This document shows positions 46,458 to 57,810 of a stretch of DNA of 64,000 nucleotides, piece after piece. Source of the DNA: Ceratotherium simum simum. Taxonomy: Eukaryota; Chordata; Mammalia; Perissodactyla; Rhinocerotidae. The stretch lies in the NCBI RefSeq assembly GCF_000283155.1, contig NW_004454182.1:6997000-7060999 (forward strand), in the 5' to 3' direction. The translations under genes and the position numbers were made by a program. The first letter of the stretch is position 1; every line of letters begins with the position of its first letter. The notes beneath the pieces are model-generated. The model was given only the letters and a program-made list of their open reading frames with translations, did not search any database and was not told the origin of the DNA.

Positions 46458-47064
46458 ACCATATGATCCAGCTATCCCACTACTGGGCATTTATCCAAAG
46501 AACATGAAATCAACAATACAAAGAGATTTATGCACCCCTATGTTCATTACAGCATTATTCACAATAGCCAAGATGTGGAGGCAACCCAAGTGCCCATCAA
46601 CTGATGAATGGATAAAGAAGATGTGATGTGTGTGTTTGTGTGTGTGTATATATATATATATGGTGTATGTGTATATATATATATATACATATACATACAA
46701 TGGAATACTACTCAGCCATAAAAAAGACAAAATCGTCCCTTTTGCAACAGCTTGGATGGACCTTGAGGGTATTATGTTAAGCGAAATAAGCCAGAGGGAC
46801 AAACACCATATGATTTCACTCATATGTGGAAGATAAAGAAACACGTGGACAAAGAGAACAGACTGGTGGTTACCAGATGCGAAGGGGGTGGAGGGGGACA
46901 AAAGGGGTAAAGGGGCACATATGTATGGTGATGGATAAAAATTAGACTATTGGTGGTGGTGAGCATGACGCAGTCTATACAGAAACGGATATATAATAAT
47001 GTACACCTGAAATTACACAATGTTATAAACCAATATGACCTCAGTAAAATAAAAAAAATAAAAC
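46458..47064 (+). mobile_element. 5'-truncated young L1 insertion
   Basis: L1 3' end: tactgggcatttatccaaag, attcacaatagccaagatgt, actactcagccataaaaaag, cttggatggaccttgagggt, gatttcactcatatgtggaa, ending in aataaaaaaaataaaac. Perfect 12-bp TSD ttctgaattttg (46446-46457, 47065-47076). Only about 600 bp remain, which is usual for L1. An internal (TG)n(TA)n tract at 46628-46686 is a likely length-variable site. Confidence 0.95.
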
Positions 47065-47076
47065 TTCTGAATTTTG

Positions 47077-48239
47077 TACATTCAATGTGAAAAAAACAAA
47101 TTTTACCACCGAATTCAACAAAAATAGCAACCTTGATCAAAAGCCAGGTGACAGCAGGATATCTTGAACAAATTCGTACTGCCCAGCCCCTCAGCCATAG
47201 GAATGCAAGGGACCAGCTCACCCAGGGCTCACAGTCTGAGGATGACGCCTACCTCGGTCTCCCTAAGACAACAAAACTCTGCAGTATCATCACTAGGAGA
47301 AGCTGGCCTTCCTCGCGTTTTCCTCTCTTCATCATGTGATCAGTCAAGTGAGGAAAGCAGAAGTCAGTGAGAGATCAACCCTTTCTTATTAGACCACTGG
47401 AAAGATCCCTGCTTTGTGACCACATGCTGAGTAAATCCTGATGCCTTCTCGACAGACCCCATTCACTATTTTGTTTCTGTTCTTTTGTTTTAATTCAGGA
47501 CCCTCTGACCACATCTTGCCTGGATCAGATTCTGACTTAATAAAATAGTGACAGCTGTGTCGGTCGGCTTTTTTCATTGCACTCGAGTGAGCTCAAGTAG
47601 GGGGACTTCATGTGCACACACTCACAGCGATGGGGCAACAAGAATCTCAAGGAGATTGGGGGGCGACAAGGGTCATCATGAGGGACTGGGACTGGTGGAA
47701 GCTTCTGGAAACAGGGCAGTGCTTTGTGGATCTTGACCCTAGTGCCTCGCCCTTATGTGGCTCAGCCACTTTCTCCATCTCTGCGTCTTTTTCTGGGGTT
47801 CCTCCCTTCTCCCCTGCCACCAGGCAGCTGCCACACTCTGTGATCTGCGTGTCATTTTTCTATGCCGTAAATTGTGCTCCATGCACATGATTTCTGCCTC
47901 TTTTGAAACTTCAGCCCACTCGTGGTCCATCATGGCCTTCCCGCCTCATAACCTCTCCTTGAAGTCTTTCAGCTTCAGGATCTACTGATAGCAGCCTGTC
48001 TTTCTGCATATCGCAGAGAGGTGATCTGATAGGCATTGGCGCTTTCCATGTCTGGTCTCCCCCTCCAGGCCGATGGCTACCCTACCACATGGTACTGAAT
48101 AAGATCACCGTCGGATGGGTCTGCATAGGTGGAGCTGTGTTTTAGAAGGGAACAGTGAGCGTGGGGGAGCTATGATGGACAAGTCTAGAACAGCAGCCTA
48201 GTATATAGTACTCTGTGATCTGCCCTTTTCCTCTGCCTC
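47077..48239. other. No recognised feature
   Basis: Unique-looking DNA with several 60-90-codon frames and no motif. Confidence 0.4.
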
Positions 48240-48480
48240 TTCATATTTGGCTTTATTCATACATTCATCTAGTCTACTCAGAATCACCAATGACCTCCGT
48301 GTTGTTAAACCCAATGGTCAATTCTCAAGACTCATTCTCCTTGACCTGCCGTCAGCATTTGACCCAGTTATTTCTCTCTCTTCCTTGAAAGACTTTCTTC
48401 CCTGGCCTTCCAGGATACCACATGTGCCTGCTTTTGCTTCTACCTTCTGGCCACTCCTTCCTCAGTTTCCTTTGCTGTTA
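48240..48480 (+). mobile_element. L2 reverse-transcriptase remnant
   Basis: A forward frame reads ITNDLRVVKPNGQFSRLILL then DLPSAFDPV, a decayed form of the CR1/L2 reverse-transcriptase motif DLSAAFDTVDH. The upstream tcaccaatgacctccgtgtt and caatggtcaattctcaagac blocks agree. An ancient, inactive fossil. Confidence 0.8.
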
Positions 48481-48783
48481 GTGTCTCTAAGCTTCAGAGA
48501 AGGTGGAATCTCAGAGAAGAAGGTCCTTCACTGAGATCCAGGGATGGCGCCTATGGACGGCTTGCTGACATCGAATTTGTAGGTCTCATCACGGAACTGC
48601 AGGACCACCTGGCAGAAAGCAACTATTTCTATGTTGCTTAGAATCACCAGCCACATTATAATCTGATGATAAATCTTCATCTGGTCACTTAAAACCATGT
48701 CAGAATGACATTTAATTCATAAACCCCAAGGTGAAATTTAGAAGGAAGAACCTTTATATAATTTAGTTAAAAAGTTCACATAT

Positions 48784-48964
48784 TGGGCCAGTCCTGGTGT
48801 CCTAGTGGTTAAGTTCAGTGCACTCTGCTTCAGCAGCCTGGGTTTGGCTCCAGGGCATGGACCTACACCCCTCGTCTGTCAGTGGCCATGCTGTCGCAGG
48901 AGACCACATACAAAAAGAGGAAGGTTGGCCACAGATGTTAGCTCGGAGCAAAGCTTCCTAAGCA
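48784..48964 (+). mobile_element. ERE SINE, older copy without tail
   Basis: Head tgggccagtcctggtgtcct, body ggccatgctgtcgcaggaga, ggttggccacagatgttagc and a short aagcttcctaagcag end. No A-tail and only vague TSD (acatatt / catatatt), so older than its neighbours. Confidence 0.9.
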
Positions 48965-49025
48965 GTTGTCCATATATTAACATGATCAGTGTTTATTAAA
49001 TGAAATGGCACTTCCTCTCTTTCTC

Positions 49026-49087
49026 ATATATATTTTTTCATATTATGTATTTTTGTATATAAATATATATTTATATATATATATAAA
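49026..49087. repeat. AT-rich simple repeat
   Basis: tatatatttttt followed by repeated atatatatttatatatatat; imperfect (TA)n. Confidence 0.85.
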
Positions 49088-49451
49088 ATCAGGTTCTGGC
49101 TGAAAAGAGAGTGACAAGCGGCTCTATAACAAGTCATTTGGGGTTCTTATTCATTCCTGCACTCATTCTCATTGCCCCCACATCGCATTATATCTAGCCG
49201 ATCCGGCAGGCGCAGGTGGAACTATAAAATAGGGAGAGGTTTTTATTACTTTCCAGTCTCCTTCAGAATGGAGCTGCAGCAGCCTGTCGACCTGCTGGTG
49301 AGAAAATCTTTCAAATGAAACCTTCTCTTCCACAAAGATAAGGAAACCTAGATTCACAGTCTAATCTCCTTGCATATTATAGCCTTCTTCTTTTATTTTT
49401 TTTAAAGACCAACTGCAAACATCATCATCATTATTATTATTATTATCATTA

Positions 49452-49688
49452 TTTTTGTTTGCAGAGGAATATTGACCCTGAGCTAACATCTGTTGCCAAT
49501 CTTCCTCTTTTTGCTTGAGGAAGATTCTCCCTGAGCTAACATCTGTGTCAGTCTTCCTCTATTTTGCATGCGGGTTGCCGCCACATCATGGCCACTGCCA
49601 AGTGGTGTAGGGCCACGCCCAGGATCTGAACTTGGGCCACCGAAGTGGACCACACTGAACTTAACCACTAGGCCACGGGGCTGGCCCC
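49452..49688 (-). mobile_element. ERE SINE, double-unit tail
   Basis: Reverse ERE: two units (gagctaacatctgttgccaa and gagctaacatctgtgtcagt), tgcatgcgggttgccgccac, aggatctgaacttgggccac and a terminal ggccacggggctggcccc head. It follows an (ATT/ATC)n run at 49418-49452, probably expanded from its tail. Confidence 0.95.
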
Positions 49689-51207
49689 TGTGAACATAAT
49701 TTTTAAAGCCAACAGTGAAACTCTGCACCTGCATAGTCCAACCTCGCCCTCCATACCCACAGATGCTGCTGCCTCTGAATCAGAGTCTCACTCCCTTCCC
49801 TCAGTCTTGGCAAATGAGGCATCTCAAAGAGCTGTGGGGCCTGGTCACCATTCGCCCCTCCATTCTCTGTGTTCCAGAGTGTAGCGCTGAAGGAGACAGC
49901 TCAGGGGAGATGGCATGGAGGATTCTGTGAAATTCTGACAAGCGAGCTGTGACGTCAGCAGAGTTTACCCTCTAAGCCACCTGGGAAGGTAGAGACACAA
50001 TCAGTTTCATACAACAAACATCTGGAAACAGAATGGTCTGTCTGCCAGTCCAAAAGCCCACTCCTAAGCGATATTTCTAATTGCTCTTTTTCTACGCTGT
50101 TTTTGCACAAACTCACTGAAGCCAGATCGAGTGGTCATTCCTATAGTCCATGCTTTATGATTGCTCTGGTGCGCAGAAAAAGAAGAAATGCTTTCCAATT
50201 CATTTCTTGAAGTCAATATAACCCTGGCACCCACATCTGACAAATATCTTGCCAAGCTCCCACACACACAAGACCAACATTATTTACATACACTAGATGT
50301 ACAAATTCTCAATAAAATACTAGCAAAAGCGTGTTAAGCAAGAGTGAAAACTGGTGGAAATGGGTCCCAGGCCAGAGTCTTGTATGCACCCTTCCCTTTG
50401 CAGGGCACCCCGCATGCCCTCTTTGGCTAAATAAAGTTCTCGGGTGGGCAGGGGTGAGGAGATCCTTCCATCATCCTTTCCAAAATCAAATCCAAATAAA
50501 AAGACATATCATTTCTCTGGATGAGAAGACTCCATATTGGGACATGGCATTTCTTCCCAAACTGATTTCTACGTGTGTTGACGTCTCCTCAACATCTCAA
50601 ATGTCCAGTGGTGTTGGGGTGGTCATGGATGGTGGTGGTGGCAATAGACCTTGATAAAAATGAGACTCAAATACAGGATTCTCAAGTTCACCTGGAAGAT
50701 ATTTTTTTAAAAATAAGAGTAGAGACTTATGCAACCATATATTACAATGCATACTTTAAAAATTAGGAGTAATAGGCGGAGAGAGATTTGAGATACACAG
50801 AGGAGGAGAAGGCCACATGAAGATGAAGGCAGAAATTGGAGTGATGCCAAGGAACACCTGGGGCTGCCAGCAGCAGGAAGAGGTGACTACAGACCCTGCA
50901 CCTGCCATTTCAAGCCATTTCCAACATGCCCCAGCCTCAGCGATGCCTGGCAGAAGTGATTGCAAGGTCATTTACTGTATTGCCCCCTGGGGACCAGCCT
51001 CACCCTTAGGAGAAATCAGTTCTGCTTCATTAATAAACATTGAGTTAGCCTAAGACACTTGAGTTTGTATTCTGTCATGCCTTTCCCCCGGAAGACAACA
51101 TTTTGTGGTGTAAATCTTATCCCTGGATAAAATGCCTAGAGATGTCTCTCTTGGACATTCAGAGGCCAAGCCCCAAAGAGATGGCACACCTTTCTGACTC
51201 CACTAGA
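49689..51207. other. No recognised feature
   Basis: About 1.5 kb of unique-looking DNA. Small ggt-type run near 50626-50641. No exon or named repeat. Confidence 0.4.
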
Positions 51208-51375
51208 CTAGTGTTTCTCAAAGTGTGATAAACGTATCACTGGAAAGTCTAGTTTAAAATTCAGAATCCAGAGCCCTCGCTCTGATTTTCTGAATCAGAT
51301 CTCTTGGGGCAGGGCCCAGGAATTTTGAGAAACCTTCTCATGATCTTGACGCACACTCAAGTTTGAAAACCACCG
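51208..51375 (+). mobile_element. MER5A-like hAT element
   Basis: Left end ctagtgtttctcaaagtgtg and right end caagtttgaaaaccaccg form the expected imperfect terminal inverted repeats. The interior has ctgaatcagatctcttgggg and cagggcccaggaattttgag. Non-autonomous hAT-Charlie element; the 8-bp TSD has decayed. Confidence 0.85.
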
Positions 51376-51944
51376 TATCTGTGATGTCCCTTCTCAGCTC
51401 TAAAGCACTTGACATACCTTATATTCTTGGTTCTATTACTGCCTGTTGGCTGAGGCTCCAACTTCCCATCTAGAAGACAGAGAAATCTTACCTGCTGCTA
51501 GGTTTTTGTCCAACATTCTTTGAAATCCCGAGATTGGGGGCCAGCTACACAGAGCACTATTATTTAGCAACCCTTCACTTGCAAAAGGCCCCGTCAGCAC
51601 TTCGTTCAGCACCGCGCTGAATCGTGCCAAGTATGAAGGACCTGGGAGCCATGGAGATTATTATTTCCCTCCCACTCCACATATACGGGCAGGTTAAAAT
51701 GACGATTTTAAAGAGCATCAGATACCTTCTTTCCCCTCTTTGCCATATTCGAAATCAAATCTGCAGATTGCCCTCAGGCCCAGCTGAGCCCAGCATAGTT
51801 TGAGCTGTTCAAGTCCCCACAGGTCTCACGGCCGGCCTCTGAAGCTAGTTACCCAGTCTACTTCCCCAGCCACTCAGGGGCCACAGGGCCGCAAGTAAGC
51901 TCTCAGTAAGGCGATCGACTGCTTGCTCAGTGTATTGTTATATA

Positions 51945-52090
51945 CTATTATATAGTACTGTTTCATTAATACTCCAACAACCCCACGAGCTGGGCTTTGT
52001 TATTTTTATTTTGTAAGACCAATGAGGCTCTGAGAGGTTAAGTAGCTGGCTGAAGGTCACATGACTGGCGTGTGGCATCTCTGTGGTTTG
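51945..52090 (-). mobile_element. MIR fragment
   Basis: Reverse MIR: ttaatactccaacaacccca, caatgaggctctgagaggtt, aagtagctggctgaaggtca and catgactggcgtgtggcatc. Confidence 0.75.
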
Positions 52091-52149
52091 ACTGCTGGTC
52101 TGTAGAATCCTGTCTGTGCTCCCTCTCTTTCCCCACCAACTGCTTACCA

Positions 52150-52520
52150 CTGTGTGCTCTAGACTGAATGCTTGTGTCACCCCCACAAATTCATATGTTG
52201 AAACCTAATCCCCAATGTGATGGTATTCAGAAGTGGGGCCTTGGGAGGTGATGAGGTCGTGAGGGTGGAGTCCTCATGAATGGGATTAGTACCCTTATAA
52301 AAGAGACCCCAGAGAGCTCCCTTCTACCTTCCACCCTCTGAGGACACAGCCAGAAGACGGCCACCTATCAAGGAGGAAGCAGGTTCTCATCAGATACTGT
52401 ATCTGCCATTGCCTTGATCTTGGACTTCTCAACCTCTAGACCCATGAGAAGTAAATGCATGTTGTTCAAGCCAACCAATCTATGGTATTTTTGGTATGGC
52501 AGCCAAAACATACTAAGACA
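52150..52520 (+). mobile_element. MLT1-type MaLR LTR
   Basis: Clear MaLR LTR: caaattcatatgttgaaacc, caatgtgatggtattcagaa, gtggagtcctcatgaatggg, cccttataaaagagacccca (TATA-like), ccttgatcttggacttctca and a ggtatggcagccaaaacata end followed by ctaagaca. Better preserved than the copies at 9075 and 40315. Confidence 0.9.
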
Positions 52521-52930
52521 CTATGTGCAGTTTTCCAGGCAGTCAGGCTCTAAATATTCTGTTCGCATTCAGCCTAGTGGAATGAATTTCCTTGTGCCCT
52601 ATGCAAGTCAAGATTCATTGTTTTTCCAGGGTCTGACCCACCTTGTGTGAGGGTCTTTGTCAAGGGCAGGGCCTAGTCCCCTCTGTTTGACTGTGGCTAC
52701 CATTGCATACCCAATTACACACACAGATGTGACAAGATACTGGGTTATCGATACTTATGCAGGGACTTACTGCCTCTAGAGATCTCCAAGCTTCCATGAT
52801 TCTATATTCTTTCCCTGCTGGTGATCCCATTGAAATGATTACAAATACAGATCTTCCTCGACTTAAGATGGGGTTACGTCCCAACAAAACCATTGTAAGT
52901 TGAAAATATTGTAAGTCAAAAATGCATTTA

Positions 52931-53169
52931 GGGGCCAGCCTGGTGGTGTAGTGGTTAAGTTTGCATGCTCTGCTTCAACAGTCTGGGGTTCACGAGTTTG
53001 GATCCCAGGCATGGAGCTGCACACCACTGATCAAGCCATGCTGTGGCAGTGTCCCACATACAAAGTAGACGAAGATGGGCACAGATGTTAGCTCAGGGAT
53101 AAGCTTCCTCAAGCAAAAAGAGGAAGATTGGCAATGGATGTTAGCTCATCTTCCTCACCAAAAAAAAAA
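52931..53169 (+). mobile_element. ERE SINE, double-unit tail, inside Tigger
   Basis: Head ggggccagcctggtggtgta, B box agtttggatcccagg, two tail units separated by aagcaaaaagaggaagattg, tail ccaaaaaaaaaa. The outer 11-bp TSD aaatgcattta (52920-52930, 53373-53383) encloses this ERE together with the next one. Confidence 0.95.
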
Positions 53170-53372
53170 GGGGGGTCAGCCCCATGGCGTAGTGGTTAAG
53201 TTCGGCACACTCTGCTTCAGCAGCCTGTGTTCATGGGTTCAGATCCCCAGCGCAGACATACACCACTTGTCAGCCATGCCGAGGCAGAGACCCACATACA
53301 AAAAGTAGAGGAAGATTGGCACAGATGTTAGCTCAGGGTGAATCCTCCTCACCAAAAAAAAAAAAAAGAAAG
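53170..53372 (+). mobile_element. ERE SINE, single-unit tail, joined to the previous ERE
   Basis: ggggggtcagccccatggcg head starts directly after the A-tail of the upstream ERE. Body cagccatgccgaggcagaga, gatgttagctcagggtgaat, tail aaaaaaaaaaaaaagaaag. It most likely inserted into the poly-A of the first copy. Confidence 0.95.
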
Positions 53373-54049
53373 AAATGCATTTAATACACCTAACCTACAG
53401 AACATCACAGCTTAGACTAGCCGACCTTAAATGTGCTCAGAACACTTCCGTTAGCCTACAGTTGGGCAAAATCATCTAACACAAAGCCTATTTTAGAATA
53501 ATGTGTTGACTATCTCATGTGATTTATTGAACACTGTACTGAAAGTGACAAACAGAATGGTCATCTGGGTACAGAATGGCTGTGAGTGTATCAGTCGTTG
53601 ACCCTCACAATCACAGGGCTGACTGGGAGCTGTGGCTCACTGCCACTGCCCAGCATCACCAGAGAGTAATGTACCAAATATCGCTAGCCCAGGAAGAGAT
53701 CACAATTCAAACTTCCAAGTAGAGTTTCTACCGAATGGTATCGCTTTGGCACCATCGTAAAGTTAAAAAATCATAAGTCGAACCATCATAAGTTGGGGAC
53801 CATCTGTAATGAAAAAGCACTAATCCCACAATGTCAAAGATATAGAGAGGAGCATTCAGCAGACTAGAGACTTCCACAAACTTATAGAAGGTGGAGAGAG
53901 CATGAAGTAACGTGGGGGAAGCTGCCATCCAACGCTGTGGCCCTGGGGACAGCTGAGGTGCCTGGCAGAACTCCATAAAGCTCCAGATTCGCAGAGCTCA
54001 GGTGTGACAAGGAGAAGGAAGTGAGAAGAGAGTGGATTAACGAAATGGA

Positions 54050-54092
54050 AAAAAAAAAAAAAAAACATATATATATATATATATATATATAT
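54050..54092. repeat. Poly-A plus (TA)n microsatellite
   Basis: About 17 A, a c, then roughly 13 ta units. Likely length-variable. Confidence 0.9.
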
Positions 54093-54369
54093 CTTTTTCT
54101 CACAAAACTAATGTATGCTCTTTATAAAATTTGATTAATATTGAAATGCCTAAAGTAAAACAAATAGTCTTTGCCTCTCCATCCTCCAGGGGTTGGAAGG
54201 CACCGCCTTACCTCCTCGATGTAATTATTGTCAACAACTTTTGAATCTCTTTCCATGAATTTTCATTTTTTTGGAAACATATACAAACACATATGCATTT
54301 ACAGGTCTTCAAATATAAAATGTGGTCACACTATACATATATATTAAAATGCAAGTTTTATTATCATTC

Positions 54370-54815
54370 AGGTTTGGTGAGGCCAGTAGATCAGGAGAAG
54401 ACTGTCATTGAAAAGATAGTTTGTTACTCACAGTTCCAGAACAGAGGGGGCAGGCCAAGCCACCCAGGGCCACATGGGGAAGTACCAGGGTCAGAGGCAG
54501 AGGAGGAAGGGGAAAATGTGGGAAAGAGCCTTCCTTGTTTTTGTGGGAAGAAATGGGTGAGGCAGGATAAGCAGGCTAGGCAGGTTTAGGATTAGCTAGT
54601 TTGAACAAGGGATGTAGGGACTGGTCCTAGTCTCTTGGTACCCAGCTCTGGGGTGATCAGGGCAGGGGGATAGTGGCTCAACCTGTGAGAGCTCAATAAA
54701 GCAGGCAGGCGGGGGTACAGGCTTTGGATTGGTCAGTTTGCATATGAAAGGCACACTCATAGGGGAGTTATTTACTACCTCTAAGAATTAGCTAGTCCTG
54801 GGAGGGGCAGTGTCT
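54370..54815 (-). mobile_element. LTR-like element (reverse)
   Basis: Read in reverse it has LTR-type blocks: tttcatatgcaaactgacca, tgctttattgagctctcaca, cacattttccccttcctcc and a gaactgtgagtaacaaacta end. I associate this layout with MER-type class I LTRs. No TSD confirmed. Confidence 0.5.
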
Positions 54816-54984
54816 CCAGCATGAGCAAGGCCTCAGAAGCGTCATAAAGACAGAAAACATAGTTAATACAACATATCTCCAACTTTCTAAACCAAATGAT
54901 ACATTGGGAACAATGGTCTATACACCACAGCTTTTTTTTTCTAATACCTTCATAGTATCCCATAATCTGGATGTTCCATCACTC

Positions 54985-55102
54985 GAATATAAATTCCACA
55001 AAGGGACAGTTTGTCTCTTTTGTCCACTGCTATAACCCCAGAGACTAGAATAGTGCCAGACATAGAGTAGATGCTCAAAAATATCTGCTGAATGAATAAA
55101 CA
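54985..55102 (+). mobile_element. L2 3' end fragment
   Basis: Forward L2 terminus: cactcgaatataaattccac, aaagggacagtttgtctctt, ttgtccactgctataacccc, aatagtgccagacatagagt, agatgctcaaaaatatctgc and tgaatgaataaac. Confidence 0.9.
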
Positions 55103-55225
55103 CATGGGCCATATTGTAGTCAACCATTGCCTTATCAACAGACATCCAGATTATTATTTCTCGGTATTTTAAACAATGCTTCAGTAAACATCCCTGTATA
55201 TAAATCTTTATGCATTTGAATTAGT

Positions 55226-55640
55226 TAGGATTGGGTTTGGAGAGTAAAATAAAACCTCAGATACTGAGGCTGAACCAAGATAAATATTTAATTTTCTCTC
55301 CTATGTTCAAGAAGTCTGGAGGTAGTCAGGTCAAGGCTGGGATGGCTCTGCCCGGAGCCAGGGGCCCAGGCTCCTTCTACCTTGCTGGCTTTCACCTTCA
55401 TGGCTTCCGTTCCCAAGGACACCTCACAGTACAAGCTTGTTGCCAGAACTCTAGCCAGCAATCAGCTGAGAGAAGAAAGAAGGGCTCCAGGAGTATTACT
55501 CCTTCCTTTGAGGATGCTTCCTGGAAGTTGCTACCTCTGCATATGTATTATTGCCTAGAGCCGGAGTGCACGGCCACACTTGACTATATGGGATGATGGG
55601 AAATGTAGTCAAGACTCCAGGTAGCCATGTGCCCAGTGCA
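55226..55640. mobile_element. Probable old interspersed repeat, unnamed
   Basis: Blocks such as agatactgaggctgaaccaa, ggctgggatggctctgcccg and a distal cctttgaggatgcttcctgg / tagccatgtgcccagtgcag recall a widespread mammalian medium-reiteration repeat, but I cannot assign a family. Confidence 0.35.
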
Positions 55641-55755
55641 GCATCTGTAACTGAGGAAGACAGGGTGGTTGAATATTAGGAAACAACTAGCTTTTATTTC
55701 TGTCAGATAAGTTTCCAGAAGAAAAAGTGCTGTATTAAAAGATATATGCATTTCA

Positions 55756-56000
55756 GGGCCAGCCCGGTGGTGCAAGTGGTTAAGTGCGCACACTCCGCTG
55801 CGGCGGCCCGGGGTTCGCCAGTTTGCATCCCGGGCGTGCACCGATTCACCGCTTGTTAGGCCATGCTGTGGCAGTGTCCCATATAAAGTAGAGGAAGATG
55901 GGCATGGGTGTTAGCCCAGGGCCAGTCTTCCTCAGCAAAAAAGAGGAAGATTGGCATAGATGTTAGCTCAGGGCTGATCTTCCTCACACACACAAAAAAA
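55756..56000 (+). mobile_element. ERE SINE, double-unit tail
   Basis: Head gggccagcccggtggtgcaa, B-box region gttcgccagtttgcatcccg, body ccatgctgtggcagtgtccc, two gatgttag-type units, tail cacacacacaaaaaaa. TSD unclear. It forms an inverted pair with the ERE at 56105. Confidence 0.95.
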
Positions 56001-56470
56001 TGGAATCATGCTATGCATTTGATTTTGTAACTGATGTTTTTTGTGGACATCCTTCACATAAATAACTATCTCATTATTATCATTATTATCATTATTATTT
56101 TTACTTTTTTTTTTTTGGTGAGGAAGATTAGCCCTGAGCTAACATCCGTGCCCATCTTCCTCTATTTTTTGTATACAGGACACCGCCACAGCATGGCTTG
56201 ATGAGCGAGGCGTAGGTCCACAACCGGGACCCGAACCTGCGAACCCCGGGCCGCAAAGTGGAGCGTGCAAACTTAACCACTATGCTGCAGGGCTGGCCCC
56301 TCATTGTATTTAATAGTACGAATTAACAGAATTGATTTAACCATACCCCTACTGGTGGACAAGTACGTTGAGTCTAATTTTCACCTGTAGCAAACAAGAT
56401 GCTGCCGTGGCACCCTCATACGTCCATCCTTGCACACTTGAGTGTTGACAGGTACGTCTGTGCCATTATA
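56001..56470 (-). mobile_element. Old L1 3' fragment split by ERE
   Basis: Reverse L1M-type: tggaatcatgctatgcattt, tgtggacatccttcacataa, then beyond the ERE ccatacccctactggtggac and ccatccttgcacacttgagt. Diverged. Confidence 0.6.
56105..56300 (-). mobile_element. ERE SINE, single-unit tail
   Basis: Poly-T, ggtgaggaagattagccctg, agctaacatccgtgcccatc, cgccacagcatggcttgatg, acccgaacctgcgaaccccg, terminal gctgcagggctggcccc head. Flanks tcattattattt and tcattgtattt are a plausible TSD. An (ATT)n run precedes it at 56072-56103. Confidence 0.95.
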
Positions 56471-56559
56471 CCCCAGAGAGTTTCTCAGGCTCTCAGTCAT
56501 AGTTTACTGACTCTAGATGAAAACACAGTTTTAGACTCTTGTTTCTACAGAGTATCAAT

Positions 56560-57230
56560 CAGGAATCCTTTGGTTGCAACCCAACCCAAATTGGCTTAAA
56601 CAAAAAAGGAGTTCGTTGGTTCATTAACCACGCCGTCTAAAATAGCCCCACTCTGGTGCTTCTCTTATTTTGTTCCCTTTCCCTTAATAGAACTTACCGC
56701 TACCAGACATTATCTGTCTACCTATCTATATCCATTCATCCACCCACCCACTACCCGTCTATCTCAATGTGGTAGATATGTATGGGGGAACAGGGACTTG
56801 CTCTCTCCTAACCTCCATACCCGGCACAGAGCAGGTGCCCAGGGCTCTCACTCTCCATTTCTGGGTTCCGTAGCTGCCAGCAGCCTCAGGATTGCATCCT
56901 ATGCTCTGCATCCTACGCATCCAACCGGTAGACACATCCTTTTCCTAGTTGCTCCTGCAGAAGTCTCACAATTGGGTCTGAACGGCCAGGCGTAGGTGAG
57001 GTGTCCCCTGGACCCAGGGATTGGAGCCAGCCCCACGCAGACCACGTGGACTGCAAGGGAGTGAGGGGTGGAATCCAGGAAGGATTCAGAAGGATGCTGT
57101 CATCAGAAGAAGGGGGACCACAGCACACACGCGTTACAATTGGTCAGCCCGCCTCCAGCAGTTTAGACAGAGGTCAATGAGGGCTCTCAGAATTGACATC
57201 TGACAAACACTTTGGTGAAACAAACAGGAA
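56560..57230. mobile_element. Old MER-type repeat interrupted by L2 piece
   Basis: Starts aatcctttggttgcaaccca with aaattggcttaaacaaaaaa, and resumes after 56845 with gtctgaacggccaggcgtag and ccacgtggactgcaaggga. Same unnamed family as 26930-27425. The central part 56640-56845 (tagaacttaccgctaccaga, atacccggcacagagcaggt) looks like forward L2. Confidence 0.5.
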
Positions 57231-57384
57231 AAGAAGCACAACCACCCGAGGCCACAGACTTCATCATTGATCCTTCCCGTGCAAATGTTGTATATGTTTA
57301 TTTTCTTTTTCACTGTTTTCTCCTAATTCAAGTTCTCATCAACATACATTCTTTAATAAAAATAGTCTGTATTATTAACAGTAG

Positions 57385-57535
57385 AAACATTTATTGAACA
57401 TTCACAACGTGCCAGGCACTACACTAAGAGATTTGTGAGGATTATCTCATTTTATCCTCACTACAATCTATGAGGTCTCAGGGGCTCAGAAGGTTAAGTA
57501 ACTCCCCCAAGGTCAAACAGCTAGTTTGTGGTGTT
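57385..57535 (-). mobile_element. MIR SINE
   Basis: Reverse MIR: tcacaacgtgccaggcacta, ggattatctcattttatcct, cactacaatctatgaggtct, agaaggttaagtaactcccc and caaggtcaaacagctagttt. Confidence 0.85.
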
Positions 57536-57699
57536 CCAGTCATTGCTCTCTTCACATCTCTGATGCATTCCTCTCTCTCAGCCTCTGATGGCTGTCTCCT
57601 CTTGCTCTGATCAAGACCATGCTTTCCAGCAAGGTCCAGAGCTAGACCCTTCCCCGAAAGACCTCCTAAAGCACCTGGATCATTCATTTGATATTTCTG

Positions 57700-57810
57700 A
57701 ATATTTTGTATACATTTTAGAAATATATGTATTACTGTATAGTAAGCTCCTCGAGGGTATGAACAGTGCCTCAACCATCTTTGTGACCTCACAGCTAAGT
57801 ACAAGGTCTC
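57700..57810 (+). mobile_element. L2 3' fragment
   Basis: tatagtaagctcctcgaggg, tatgaacagtgcctcaacca and agctaagtacaaggtctc correspond to the forward L2 tail. Short and diverged. Confidence 0.55.

Larger units (their letters stand above)
52848..53806. mobile_element. Tigger/MER2-like DNA transposon carrying two EREs
   Basis: Ends are inverted repeats: left cagatcttcctcgacttaag, right cataagttggggaccatctg; both sides have TA (52846-52847, 53807-53808), the usual pogo/Tigger target site. The interior has aacatcacagcttagactag and tgactgggagctgtggctca. Without the two EREs and duplicated target it is about 506 bp. It has no transposase frame, so it is non-autonomous. Confidence 0.9.
54115..55225 (-). 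mobile_element. Old L1 3' region, interrupted
   Basis: Reverse L1M-type pieces in order: 54115-54360 (tctttccatgaattttcatt, atgtggtcacactatacata), 54935-54980 (cttcatagtatcccataatc) and 55105-55225 (acaatgcttcagtaaacatc). An LTR (54370-54815) and an L2 piece (54985-55102) lie between. Very diverged. Confidence 0.5.

Noticed and set aside
46491..46901. 136-codon reverse frame
   Set aside because: It is the antisense strand of an L1 3' end plus its TG/TA microsatellite.
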